Origin: Caenorhabditis elegans
Taxonomy: Eukaryota; Nematoda; Chromadorea; Rhabditida; Rhabditidae
DNA: 64,000 nucleotides
Assembly (NCBI RefSeq): GCF_000002985.6
Contig: NC_003281.10
Location: 1,054,001 to 1,118,000 of the forward strand
Direction of reading: 5' to 3'
The notes beneath the pieces were generated by a model. That model was given only the letters and a program-made list of their open reading frames with translations, searched no databases and was not told the DNA's origin. Shown here in pieces: positions 1-25,500 of the stretch (positions within the stretch are counted from its first letter, which is position 1; every line of letters starts with the position of its first letter). The translations under genes and the position numbers were made by a program.

Positions 1-129
1 AAAATTTTGGAATTTTCAAAACCTCACAACTTTCTCAATTTTGGAGCTATTTGCTTCATTTTTAGATTAAAATAAGCCCCGGAAATTCAATTTTCAGGTT
101 CAAATAAACAACTTTAGCAAAATTCATAA
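1..129. other. AT-rich non-coding sequence
   Basis: AT-rich sequence with no coding signal. It carries intron-like 'ttttcag' strings but no exon that can be joined to anything inside the window. It may be the end of a feature lying to the left. Confidence 0.4.
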
Positions 130-445
130 ATGACAGCACGCCACGAGTTTGCGTGGCAGGACCCAGAAAACTCGTGCCACGTGACGGATTTATGCAAAAA
201 TCCTTGGAAATCGGAGAGAGGGACAAAGAGAGACAGAGAGAGAGGAGGAAAAGATGACGGTACGGGGAGATATTGTATGCGGGAAATAGGTCACACTTCT
301 TCTATATCTCTCCTCACTCTTCCACTTTTCCGTAACGAGGCCGCCGCCCGGCCAGCCGCGCGTACTAGCCTAGTACCGTCCCCTCCGGCCCACCCTGCGT
401 CTCAGCATTGCGCAATATGTTGATTCACACCTGTTTGGATGGGGA
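130..445. promoter_or_regulatory. GC-richer promoter-like island
   Basis: This stretch is much less AT-rich than its surroundings and is not repetitive. It has a 9-bp inverted repeat (CACGAGTTT at 142-150 and AAACTCGTG at 168-176), a purine run of GAGA type near 215-250, and a pyrimidine-rich tract near 297-330 of the kind seen at nematode transcription starts. No gene start follows on the plus strand, so it may serve a gene to the left of the window. The open frame at 130-423 has no recognisable domain. Regulatory function is inferred from composition alone. Confidence 0.4.
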
Positions 446-2215
446 GAGAAAGTTTTAAGGATCATTTTGAGCTAAAATTGACAAGAATTACGGAAAAATT
501 GAAAAAGTTAGGATGGTTTGAAATTTTCAAAAAAAAAATTTTGAGGACCCCCACGGAAACTCTCGGTGGAATGATATTTTGCGAAATTTTAAAAGATTTT
601 TTAAATTAACCTGTTAGTCTAAGTAACTGAACTATTTATAAGCTAAAAATTAACAGAATATCTCAAAAACTGAAAAAGTTATGAAGTTTTGAACTTTTTT
701 AAAATTTGCCAAAAAAAAATTCAAAATCCTTCCACGAAAACTTATGACAGCCACAAATTTTGCAGCTTTCTTAGATAACGTACAATTTTTTGAAAAATAT
801 AAATTTTTAGCTTGTTTTAAATTAAAATTTGGTATATAAATCTTTAAAACTAAAAAAGTTAGGGGGTTTTGAAATTTTCCGAAAAAAATAAATTTAACTA
901 AAAAAAATTTCGAGGACCCCCCACGGAAACTCTTGGTAGACTGATATTTTTCAAACTTTTAAGGATTTTTAAACTAAACTACTACTCCAAGCTTTGGAGC
1001 TTATTTTGTGCTAAAATTTGGCAAAGTGCCACAAAAACTGAAAAAGTTAGAAGGATTTGAAAAAAAACAAAAAATTTTCCAAAATTCCAAAAAAAAATTT
1101 TAAGGGCTTACAGGAAATCTCTTGGAAAACAGGCATTTTACAGTTTTTTTTAAAGTAAATGTACAATTTTTGAAAAATATGAATTTCAAAATTATTTTGA
1201 GCTAAAATTTGGCAAAATATTTTACAAACTGAAAAAGTTAGAAGGATTTGAAATTTTCAAAAAATAATTAAGTTTTATGAAAAAAAATTTGAGGACCCCC
1301 ACAGAAACTCTAGGTGAACTAATATTTTCTGACATTTTGACAAATTTTTTAAAATTATACTGCTAGTCCAAAATTTGGAACTTATTTAGAGCTAAAAATT
1401 AACAAAATATCTCAAAAATTGAAAAAGTTAGAACAATTTGAACATTTTCCAAAATTTCTAAAAAAAACTCGTCGTAAAAACTCTCAGCAGACAGTTTTTT
1501 TTTGGATTTTGTTAAGTTTTGAAAATTTGTCTTAAAATAAAATTTTAGGGTTTTTTTTAACGTCAAAATTCAGCAAAATATCTCAAAAACCGGAAAGGTT
1601 GGAAAATTTTGAAAATTTTTTAAATTAAGTCAAAATTTTCAAGGACTCACACGAAAACTCTTGGAAAACGGGAGTTTTACAGTTTTTTCTAATTAACTTG
1701 CGGTTTATTGAAAAATATGAGTTTGAAAATTATTTTGAGTCAAAATTTGGCAAAATACCTCGAAAACTGAAAAAGTTAGAAGGTTTTGAAAATTTCAAAA
1801 AAAAATTAATTTTACTAAAAAAAATTTCGAGGAGCCCCACGGAAACTCTCGGTGATGTGAAATTTTTCAAAAAATTACCGGATTTTTTACATTGATCGGT
1901 TAGTTTAAGTTTTGGAGCTAATGTTAAGCCAAAGGTAAGCAAAATACCTCAAAAACTGAGGAAGTTAGAAGGATTTGAACATTTTCTAAAATTTGCCGAA
2001 AAAACTTAGGGATCTCGTCGCAAAAACTCTCAGCGGACAGTTTTTGTTTCAGATTTTGTTTAGTTTTAAAAACTTGTCCTAAAATAAAATTGTAGGGCTT
2101 TTTTTAACGTCAAAATTCAGTGAAATATCTCAAAAACTGAAAAAGTTAGAAGGTTTTGAAATTTAAAAAAAAAAATTTTATTTTTGCCAAAAAAATTTTT
2201 TTGTTGTCAAGTTAA
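446..2215. repeat. Degenerate tandem repeats
   Basis: Diverged repeated blocks. Each holds a stretch like 'aaactgaaaaagttagaagg', then an A-rich tract, then a conserved 'gaggacccccacggaaact' motif (near 541, 913, 1290 and 1830, with weaker versions near 1103 and 1640). No gene is seen. The short open frames on both strands are products of the repeat. Confidence 0.6.
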
Positions 2216-2244
2216 AAAAAAACCAAATATGATACCAAAAAATT

Positions 2245-2250
2245 TTTATT
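2245..2250 (-). terminator. Poly(A) signal AATAAA of the FkbM-type gene
   Basis: The plus strand reads tttatt, so the minus-strand transcript reads AATAAA about 21 nt past the stop codon at 2271-2273. This implies a very short 3' UTR. Confidence 0.55.
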
Positions 2251-2270
2251 CAAAAAAAACCCAAAAAAAA

Positions 2271-5200
2271 TCAATAATTATTAAAATACTTCGCCAGGCA
2301 CTCCTTATCCTGAACATTCAAAAAGAACATCCGATGAACACCTCCGCCAGTGTGCATTGACTGAAGAAAAACGTACTTCTGCTCCTCGAGCACCCGGAAT
2401 ATGAAATCATGGAAAACTTGTGCTCCGGCTGGAGCAAATCTCGAGTGAACTTCTATATTGAATTGGCAGAACTGTACGTCATTATGGATTTTTTCCAAAA
2501 ATTCGAATTCACCGCCCTCGATGTCGATCCACGCGAAATCGATTTTCTGGAAAAAAATTTTTTTTTTTTTTTTTGGAATTTTTACTCCGACTTCGATGCA
2601 CCATAAGCGCAAAAAAATTTTAAACTTTTTTATGTAAATTCCATTAAAAATTTGGATTTTTCCCTTTAAATTGAAAATTTTCCGACTTTTCCCGACATCG
2701 ATGCACCATGACCTCGAAAAATCATCGGTGGCCTAGTTTTTCCTTTTTTTTTGGGGATTTTTCGAGTAAAAAGCATAAGAACGCACATGTGCTCGGCGGG
2801 AAATTCAAAAAATCTATGATTTTCGCCGGAAAAATCTGGTTTTTCAGGCAATTTTCTGGTGAAATCTAATGAAAATCGCCAAATTTTCCAAAAATCGATA
2901 AAATTCCCTGTGGATTATCGATTTTTCATAGAATTTTGCAAAAATCCACGTAGATTATCGATTTTTCATAGAATTTTGCAAAAATCCACGTAGATTATCG
3001 ATTTTTCATAGAATTTTGCAAAAATCCACGTGGATTATTGATTTTTCATAGAGTTTCGGAAAAATCCACGTGGATTATTAATTTTTCATAGAATTGTGAA
3101 AAAATCCACGTAGATTATCGCTTTTTCATAGAATTTTGTAAAAATCCACGTGGAATATCGATTTTTTAGGAATTTTGCAAAAATCCACGTAGATTATTGA
3201 TTTTTCATGAAATTTTGCAAAAATCCACGTAGATTATTGATTTTTCATCGAATTTTGCAAAAATCCACGTAGATTATTGATTTTTCATGGAATTTTGCAA
3301 AAATCCACGTAGATTATTGATTTTTTATGAAATTTTGCAAAAATCCACGTAGATTATTGATTTTTCATGGAATTTTGCAAAAATCCACGTAGATTATTGA
3401 TTTTTCATCGAATTTTGCAAAAATCCACGTAGATTATTGATTTTTCTTGGAATTTTGCGAAAATCTACGCGGATTATCGATTTTTCTCAAAAATGCTTCA
3501 AAAAATCGATAAAGATCGTTACTGATTGTCGATTTTTAAAGAATCTTGTGCTGAAATCGTGAAAATCGGTTCGATAAACAATCACCGAAAAAAATCCAAA
3601 AATCATGGTACATCGACGAAAATATGAGAATTCAGGCATTTTTTCCGGAAAATGCTTAGAAAATCGATAAAATCCACGTCAATTATCGATTTTTCTCCAA
3701 TTTTTCGGCATTTTTCCACTATTTCTCACCTGCAACTTGAGAATATCGTGTAAAAAGTACACAAACGGAATTGTGGTGACATCCTGATACACATATTTCC
3801 GTGTCTTCTGACTTTGATTCGGTAAAACACGGAATTTCGTGAATCCCGGCTCCTTCCCAATGGCAAATGGGAAGAATTTCCCGAAAGCCGAGTACATTTG
3901 ACGGTTTGGCTCAATTATTGGGTCGGCTCCGTAGAATTTTGTGTTCGGAATTGTTCGATTAAGGCGTTCCTCGGCGGTTGTGTCATGGCCAACGCCTAGA
4001 GTGACGAGAATGTTCTCTTCTTTCTGAAAATCGGGAAATTTCAGCGAAAATCAGTCAATTTTGTGAAAAATCAATACTTTTTTCATTGATTTTTGCAAAA
4101 TTCCATGAAAAACTCGATAATTCACGTGGATTTTTTGTAAACTTCTATGAAAAATCGATAATCCACCTGGATTTTTGCAAAATTCTATGAAAAATCGATA
4201 ATCCACCTGGATTTTTGAAAAATTCTGTAAAAAACGATAATCCACGTTGATTTTTCACAGAATTCTATAAAAAATCGATAATCCACGTGGATTTTTTGCA
4301 AAATTCTATGAAAAATCGATAATCCAAGTGGATTTTTGCAAAATTCGATAATCCACGTGAATTTTGCACGATTCTATGAAAAATCGATAATTCACGCGGC
4401 AGAAACTCAGGGCCCCGTCACATCGATGCACAATGTTTTGGTGGCCGAGATTTGGGAAACTCGGCCACCAATTTTAAGCGGACATGGTGCATCGTGACCG
4501 CCTGAAAAAAAAAACGTTGAAAACCTACACATTTCGGCATAACTGCCCACTTTGTCTCGTGCTGATTGTTGAACGGGATCACCTTGAGATCTTCGAAAAT
4601 CGGGAGCTTATCGCATATTGATGCTTTGGAGACCCACTCGAGATTCATCTGAAAATTGAGAATTTCGGAAAAAACTTAAAATTTTTGAAAAAAATTCAAA
4701 AAAATTTGAAAAAAATGTTGAAAAAAAAATTTCAAAAAAAAAAAAAATTTTCCAAAATTTTTTTTTCAGATTTTTTACATTTTCAGCCCAAAAATGGCAG
4801 CCCACCTCCTTAGCCCGGCCTTTCCACTGATTAACAATCGGTGTAATACACTCGGAGAACTGCTTCTTCACACTTTCCATAAGATTTGTGACGTCTTGCT
4901 GGACTCCGGCGGAGCCGAGGTCCCCGCAAGCCGGCAGGAGGTTTAGTTCATGGTAGCGGGGGTCCAGGAGTTGGCTTGCCTGAAAGTTTAGAGAATTTTA
5001 GTGGAAATCGGTGGTTTTCCGTCAGAAAATCGAAAAAATCAATAAAAATCCACATGGATTATCGACTTTTCGTGGAATTTTGAAAAAATCAACATGGATT
5101 ATCGATTTTTCTTAGAATTTCTGGCCAATTTTCGCAATTTTTCACTAATAGGTGTTAAAAACTTTGTGTAGAATCTGAGAAAAAAGTAAAAAATCGGAAA

Positions 5201-6046
5201 AAAAATTACGTGGCCTAGGTTTTGCATTTTATAGGCCACCACCCAACATTTCGGCCACCAATTTTTTTTCGGTGTTTCCTGAATTGTTCGAAAAACTTCA
5301 TAAAAAATCGCAAAATTATAAGTTTTCGGGAAAAATACGGTGGCCTAGCTTTTCCGTTGGTGGCCTAGAATACGAAAAAATTCGGCCACCAATTATTTTT
5401 CCGCAATTTTTTTTCATGATTTTAGGTCACTTTTAAGCAGTTTTGAGCACTTTTCAACTCGGGGACTAACTTTTTCCATGATGGCCTAGAATTTTTAAAG
5501 TTCGTCCACCGAATTTTTTTTTCTAATTTTTACGATTTTTGGTGCTTTTCACTAAATTTTTCACAAAATCCTGACGAAAACTGTAAAAATTCAATTAAAA
5601 CTTGAATAAAACAAATCGCTGGCCTAGCTTTTCCATTGGTGGCCTAGAAATAGAAAAAGTTCGGCCATCGAGTTTTTTTCGAATTTTCACGGTTCTAGGC
5701 CCATTTTGATGTCACCTAAAATTAGTTTTGAGCGGTTTTCAGCTCGGGGACTAGATTTTCCGTTGGTGGCCTAGAAAACCAAAAGTTCGGCCACCAGTTT
5801 TTTGGGCTTTTAGGTTAAATCACGTACCTCATCATCCTCCTTAAACTGATATCCCTGACCATCCATAGTATCCCAAACTTCTGAAGAAGTTGCAAACTTC
5901 CGCCTGTTGGCTCCGCCCACTTCTTGGACGCCCACGTACAAATAGTAGAAGCCGGCTCCGAGAGCAGTGAGCAGAAATAGAGTGGGCAGATATTTTTTGA
6001 GTGACGTCATGGTTACGGTAGAACGGTCAAGCTTCTCGTAACGCAT
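2271..6046 (-). CDS. FkbM-type methyltransferase domain protein, membrane anchored, 5 exons
   Basis: Model in transcript order: 5828-6046, 4806-4979, 4529-4648, 3730-4023, 2271-2546. All junctions have GT donors and AG acceptors and all are phase 0, giving 360 aa. Residues 18-40 form one hydrophobic segment after a short basic start, so a type II anchor with a lumenal C-terminal domain is likely. The C-terminal half has methyltransferase landmarks: LGVGHD at 180-185, FYGADP at 201-206 (acidic residue after strand 2) and WIDIEGGE at 275-282. The last resembles the IEG(A/G)E motif of the FkbM / Methyltransf_21 family, which is expanded in nematodes. The substrate is unknown. A second in-frame ATG at 6008-6010 could be the real start, because a TATA-like box lies only 32-41 bp upstream of the first ATG. 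Exon 3 begins exactly with ATG. I do not recognise a gene name. Confidence 0.85.
2880..3500. repeat. 40-bp minisatellite in the last intron of the FkbM-type gene
   Basis: About 14 copies of a 40-bp unit that includes 'aaaatccacgtagattatcg' followed by 'atttttcatagaattttgca'. The copies are in one orientation with a few substitutions. The array lies in the intron 2547-3729. Confidence 0.9.
4070..4400. repeat. Inverted copies of the 40-bp minisatellite in the preceding intron
   Basis: About eight copies of the reverse complement of the 2880-3500 unit ('tgcaaaattctatgaaaaat' then 'cgataatccacgtggatttt'). They lie in the intron 4024-4528, on the other side of the 294-nt exon 3730-4023. A fragment recurs near 5038-5110. 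Confidence 0.85.
5185..5815. repeat. 'ctaggccacc' repeat family, first intron of the FkbM-type gene
   Basis: Several copies of a unit built from 'ggtggcctag' and 'ttcggccacca' separated by AT-rich spacers, in both orientations. The same family fills the intergenic region 6270-8680. Confidence 0.75.
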
Positions 6047-6077
6047 TTTTCGGATAATTTTGAGAATCTTTGTGGAT

Positions 6078-6087
6078 CCCTTTTATA
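6078..6087 (-). promoter_or_regulatory. TATA-like box of the FkbM-type gene
   Basis: On the minus strand the sequence reads TATAAAAGGG, 32-41 bp upstream of the ATG at 6046. There is no splice acceptor between this box and the ATG, so transcription probably starts directly here rather than through trans-splicing. Confidence 0.5.
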
Positions 6088-6114
6088 GGTCCACTGTAGA
6101 CGATCCGGAGCCTT

Positions 6115-6235
6115 TTTTTCAAAAAAAAAAAATTTCCGAAAATTCATCACATTTCGGAATTTCGCAGACAACAATCAGATAACACTGCCCAGTCCCTCCT
6201 CCGAGAGGACTACATTCCGGTTATCGGAAATTTTC
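6115..6235 (-). promoter_or_regulatory. Non-repetitive upstream segment with GATA-type sites
   Basis: A unique stretch upstream of the FkbM-type gene, between blocks of repeats. It contains AGATAA at 6177-6182 and GTTATCGG near 6220-6227. These resemble GATA-factor sites, which in worms often mark intestinal genes. The function is inferred. Confidence 0.35.
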
Positions 6236-6239
6236 ATCT

Positions 6240-8700
6240 CGATTCCATCGAACTTGGAAAAATTTTGGCTAAAATTGGCTTAAAATTGGCCTAAAATCAT
6301 TAAAAAAATTGGTGGCCGAACTTTTTTGGTTTCTAGGCCACCGACTTTTTTGGGAATTTTCAGTTTTTTTCAAATTTTTAAAGAAAAATTAGTAAAAACT
6401 ACCTACCAAAAATCATCAGAATTGACCTAAAATCAAAAAAAAAATCGAAAAAAAAATTCGGTGGCCGAACTTTAAAAATTCTAGGCCACCATGGAAAAAG
6501 TTAGACCCCGAGCTGAAAACTGCTCAAAATTATTTAAAAGTGACATAAAATCATAAAAATTACGGAAAAAATTGGTGGCCGAACTTTTAAAATTCTAGGC
6601 CACTGTTGAAAAAGTTCGGCCACCAATTTTCTTTACAAATTTAACTGAATTTTTCGGTTTTCGTCAAAATGTTGTGAAAAATCTAGTGCAATTCACCAAA
6701 AAATCATCAACATCGGCCTAAAATCGTGAAAATTTGAAAAAAAAAAATCGGTGGCCGAACTTTAAAAATTCTAGGCCACCAGTGGAAAAGCTAGGCCAGC
6801 GATTTGTTTTATTCAAATTTTAATTGAATTTTCACAGTTTTCATCAAAGTTTTTAGAAAATTTAGTGAAAAACACCAAAACTCGTGAAAATTCGAACGGC
6901 TCAAAATTACTTACAATTGGTCTAAAATCATATATAAAAATGGGGAAAAAAATGGTGGCCGAACTTTTAAAATTCTAGGCCACCGACTTTTTTTTGGGAA
7001 TTTTTACAGTTTTCATCAAAATTTTTTGAAAAATTTGGCAAAATTTGACCTAAAATCGTGAAAATTCAAAAAAAAAATTAGGTGGCGGAACTTTTAAAAT
7101 TCTAGGCCACCATTGAAAAAGTTAGTCCCTGAGCTGAGAACCGCTCAAAATTATTTAAAAGTGACCTGAAATCATTTTAAAAAGTGGGGAAAAAATTGGT
7201 GGCCAAAGGTTTCTGGTTTCTAGGCCACCATGGGAAAAACTAGGCCACCGATTTTTTTCTTCAGGTTTTAACTGAAATTTTACAGTTTTCGTAACAATTT
7301 GTGAAAGATTTTGGCCTAAAACTCATGAAAATTCGATTTTTCAAATGGTGGCCTAGAAACCAAAAAAGTTCGGCCATCAATTTTTTTTCGAATTTTCACG
7401 AGTTTTGGTGTTTTTCACTAAATTTTTCAAAAAACTTTGATGAAAACTGTAAAAATTCAATTAAAATTTAAATAAAACAAATCGCTGGCCTAGCTTTTTC
7501 AATGGTGGCCTAGAATTTTTAAAGTTCGGCCACCAATTTTTTTTTCAACTTTTCACGATTTTCAAATTTTTCGTAGATTTTGATCTTTATCCGGGAACAT
7601 TTCGAATTTGAACGTTTTTTTTTTTTTGAAAAAAAAATTTCGGAACACACCGAAATTTCGGAGGCAACAATCAGATAAGGGTTGGAATCGAGTGGATGTT
7701 TCCTTTTCAAGTTTCGATTTATTTTGTTCAGCTTCAGATAGTTTCTGGCCTTTTTTTTTAATTTTTGGTGGCCGAGTTTCCAGAACTCGGCCACCAACTC
7801 TCATGGTGCATCGACGATAAGAATTCCGACATTTTCAGACAATTTTCATGAAACAAAATCGATTTTTTCCTCAAAATTCTAATTTTCCGCTGAAAAATTG
7901 GTTCATGGTGCACCGTAGAGCATAAATTTTCAAAAGAAAATCGTAAAAATACAACAAAAAAAAATCGCTGGCCGAACTTTTAAAATTCTAGGCCACCATT
8001 GACAAAGTTAGCCCCCGAGAGCTGAAAACTACTTAAAATTTCTTAAAAAACGACCTAAAATCAGAAAAATTGCTATAAAAAACTGGTGGCCGAACTTTTT
8101 TTGTTTCTAGGCCACCGACCTGTTTGGGAATTTTGTTTTTTTTTGTTCTTTCTTGAAAATTCCCAGACATGTACTGAAAAATGTCAGGAAATTGAGCCAA
8201 AATCAGAAAAAAAAGTCGGTAGCCTAGAAATGGAAAAGTTCGGCCACCGAATTTTTTCTTCGAATTTTGGTAGTTTTCATTAAAATTTTGACGGAAACTG
8301 TAAAAATTCAGTTAAAATTTGAATAAAAAATCGGTGGCCTAGAAACCAAAAAGTTCGGCCATCAATTTTTTTTCGCAATTTTTACGATTTTAGGTCAATT
8401 TTGATGATTTTTAGTGGGTTTCGCTAAAATTTTCAAAAAATTTTGACGGAAATTATAAAAATTCCCAATAAAGTCGGTGGCCTAGAAACCAAAAAAAGTT
8501 CGGCCATCAATTTCTATTTTGCATTTTTTATGATTTTAGATCGTTTTTTAAGAAATTTTAAGTAGTTTTCAGCTCGGGGGCTAACTTTGTCAATGGTGGC
8601 CTAGAAATGGAAAAAGTTCGGCCACCTATTTTTTTTCGAATTTTTACGATTTTAGGTCAATTTTTTTTGACATGGTGCATCGAAAAACGGACCGAAATTC
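6240..8700. repeat. Intergenic block of the 'gtggccgaac / ctaggccacc' repeat family
   Basis: Roughly a dozen or more partial copies in both orientations. The recurring core is 'gtggccgaac' plus an AT spacer plus 'ctaggccacc', often with 'ttagcccccgagctgaaaac' alongside. Opposed copies could pair. No gene is seen. A unique fragment with AGATAA interrupts the block at 7620-7720. Confidence 0.75.
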
Positions 8701-9017
8701 CAGTTATTCGGTGCCGAATCTGGAGAAAAAAAACGGGAAAATTCGATTTTCGGGGGTAAAATGCTCCAAAATTTCACAATTTTCAGCTAAAAAATTCGTC
8801 AGAAATTTATGTAAATAATTTTCGAATGAGATGGAATAAAATAGGAGGAGGAGGAGATGGATAAATAAAGGTAATACATTGGAAAAAATTTTAGACGAAA
8901 AAAAAAGAGAAAATAATAGGGATTAAATTTAAAATATCGATCGATTTTTAGGCGGGGAAAATTCGAAAAATTTGGGGGTTTAAAAATTGCAATTTTCAGT
9001 GGAAAATGGGGGGAAAA
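8701..9017. other. uaf-1 3' flank
   Basis: AT-rich sequence downstream of the uaf-1 stop on the minus strand. I see no clear AATAAA on that strand here. A short purine-rich run (aggaggaggaggag) lies near 8842-8856. Confidence 0.4.
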
Positions 9018-22555
<13,538 letters not shown>

Positions 22556-25500
22556 CTGGAAAATTGGGAATTTTCTTTAAAAAATAGAGCTGAAAATCCG
22601 GAGAAAATGGATGGAAAAATTTGAAAATTTGGGCAGAGGTTCCCCGGGAAAGTGGTCAAATGTGCTCCTGTGAGCAATTTCGGGTGGAAAATTCCAAAAT
22701 TTTGTAATTTCTAATGCAAAAGTTTGGAATTTTCACACCAAAATCACCGATAGAGCACATTTGCCACGGAAAATTGAATTTTAATCTGAGAGTTTAGCAC
22801 ATTTTTGCGAGAAAAACTGAAAAAAAAATTTTGCAGTTTTCTGAGTAAAATTGGTTAATTTTTTCAGGATTTTCCTGAATTTTGGGCTCCGAGAGCATTT
22901 TTGGATACTAATTCCACATTTTTCAATTTTTCTCGAATTTTCACGTGAAAAACGGCAATTTTCACGAATTTTCCCGAGTTTTTAGTAAAAATATCCAATT
23001 TTTATTGAATTTTTCAGAGTTTTCAGTGAAAAATTCCAATTTTTCCGAATTTTCTGAAAAAAAAAACCGAAAATTCGGAGAAATTCACGAAAAAATGGGT
23101 TTTTTTAATGGAAAAATAGCTGAAAATTCGGTGGAAATCGCGAAAAAATGAGTTTCTCTGAAAAAAAAAATAGCCGAAAATCAGGGGAAAACCGCGGAAA
23201 AATGGAGACAATTGGGCGAAAATGAGGAAATTTGGCGATTTTTTGGAAAAATCGTTGAAAATTCGGTGGAAATCGCGAAAAAATGGAGGTTTTTCTGAAA
23301 AAATAGCTGAAAAACCCGACAAAATGGCGAAAATATGGAAAAAAATAGGGTGAAAGTGAGAAAATTTGGAGTTTTTCTGGAAAAAATTGCTCAAAATCGC
23401 GAAAAAATGGAGAAAATTGGACGAAAATGAGGAAATTTGGTGATTTTTTAAAAAATTGCTTAAAATTCGGTGAAAATGCTGGAAAAATAGCTCCAAAACG
23501 ATAAATTGTGAGAAAATAAACGGTATTTGAGTGAATTTGCCGAAAAAATAGGAGTTTTTCTGGAAAAAATAGCTGAAAATCCCGAGAAAATGGCGAAAAT
23601 ATGGAATAAAAAGGTTGGAAATGAAGAAATTTGGGGTTTTTTGGCGAAAAATTGTTTAAAATTCGGGAAAAACCGCGAAAAAATGGAGAAAATAGGTTGG
23701 AAATGAGGAAATTTGGTGATTTTTTTACGAAAAAAAAAGAAAATTCGGTGAAAATGCTGGAAAAAAGAGCTCCTCGCTAAAATAGGCGAAATTTGAGTGA
23801 ATTTGCCGGAAAAAACTGAGATTTTTCTGATAAAATAGCTGAAAATTCGGTGAAAATCGATAAAAAATAGCTTAAATGATGAAAAATCGCTGAAAAATGA
23901 GATTTTGCTGAAAAATAGGTAGAATCTATAAAATTTCGGGGAAAATGATGGAAATAATAGAAAAATGGGTAAAAGCACACACAAAATTAGGCTGAAAATC
24001 AATAAAATTAGGTGAAAAATGACAAAAATCTCCCAAAAAAATCGATAAAAAAATAGCTGAAAATCTGCAAAAAATCGATGAAGATATGCTGAAAATCGCT
24101 GAAAACGAGAGAAAAAATAACACAAAAATCCAATAAATTACAGGAAAAATGTTGCAATTTTATAGCAAAAAAACGGGGCTTAAAGGCACTGAAAATGTGT
24201 GAAATTTGACAAGAATTATGTGAAATTGGGGGATTTTCGGGTGGTTTTTTGTACAATTTAGCGGGGAAAATGGACGAATTTTACATGAAAAATGGGGGAA
24301 TTTTGGGGGAAAATCGACCTAATTTAGGTAAAAATCGATAAATTTTGCATGGAAAACGGGGATTTTTCGCGGAAAAATCGATGAATTTTGCACATTAAAA
24401 ACAGCAATTTTGGGGAAAAATTGACAATTTTAAGACAAAATTGGCATTTTTACATGGAAAAGAACTTTTTTTTTAGGTGAAAATCGATGAATTGTGCATG
24501 AAAAACCAGCGATTTTAGGTCAAAATTGACATTTTACATGAAAAAAGGGCCTAATTTAGGTAAAAATCGATAAATTTTGCGTGGAAAATAGCTATTTTAA
24601 GTGAAAATCGATGAATTTTACACGGAAAAACGACAATTTTGGGGGAAAATTGGCGATTTTAGGCCAAAATTTGCATTTTTGCTCGGAAAAATGGCTAATT
24701 TAGGTGAAAATCGATAAATGTTACATGAAAATTGGAAATTTTGAGCCGAAATTGGTAATTTTACATGGAAAACAGCGATTTTGGGGGAAAATTGTCGTTT
24801 TTACATGGAAAAAATGGCATTTTTACATGAAAAAGTGTGGCAATTTTAAGCCAAAATTGGTATTTTTGTATGGAAAATAGCTTTTTTAGATGAAAATCGA
24901 TAAATTTTGCACGAAAAACGGCGATTTTTGAGAAAAATTGACATTTTTACATGAAAAAGTGGCAATTTTAAGCCAAAATCGACATTTCCTCATGGAAAAT
25001 AGCTATTTTAGGTGAAAATCGATAAATTTTGAATGAAAAACGGGGATTTCAGGTGAAAATTGGCAATTTCAAGTCAAAATTGACATTTTTACAGGGAAAA
25101 ATAGCTATTTTAGGTGAAAATCGATAAATTTTGCATCGAAAACAGCGATTTTGATGGGAAATTGGCGATTTTAAGCCAAAATCGGCGATTTTCCATGAAA
25201 AACGGCCATTATGGGGGAAAATTTGCGATTTTAAGCCAAAATCGGCGATTTTACATGAAAAAATGGTTATTTTAGGTCAAAATTTGGCAATTTACATGAA
25301 AAAAAACGGGCTATTTTAGGTGAAAATTGATGAATTTTGCATCGAAAACAGCGATTTTGCTGGGAAATTGGCGATTTTAGGGGAAAATTTGCATTTTTAC
25401 ATGGAAAAAGGCCTAATTTAGGTTAAAATCGATAAACTTTGCATGAAAAACCAGCGATTTTAAGCCAAAGTTGGACATTTTTATATGGAAAAAACGGCGA

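Noticed and set aside
130..423. 97-codon open frame at the left edge
   Set aside because: Low-complexity, no domain, and no splice acceptor or poly(A) signal in support. Better explained as a promoter-like region.
2880..3500. Regular 40-bp repeats resembling a CRISPR array
   Set aside because: There are no variable spacers, the whole unit repeats, and the host is a nematode.
23023..24256. Long minus-strand open frames (up to 221 codons)
   Set aside because: Composition is almost only Phe, Ser, Ile and His from ttttc-type repeats, in several frames at once.
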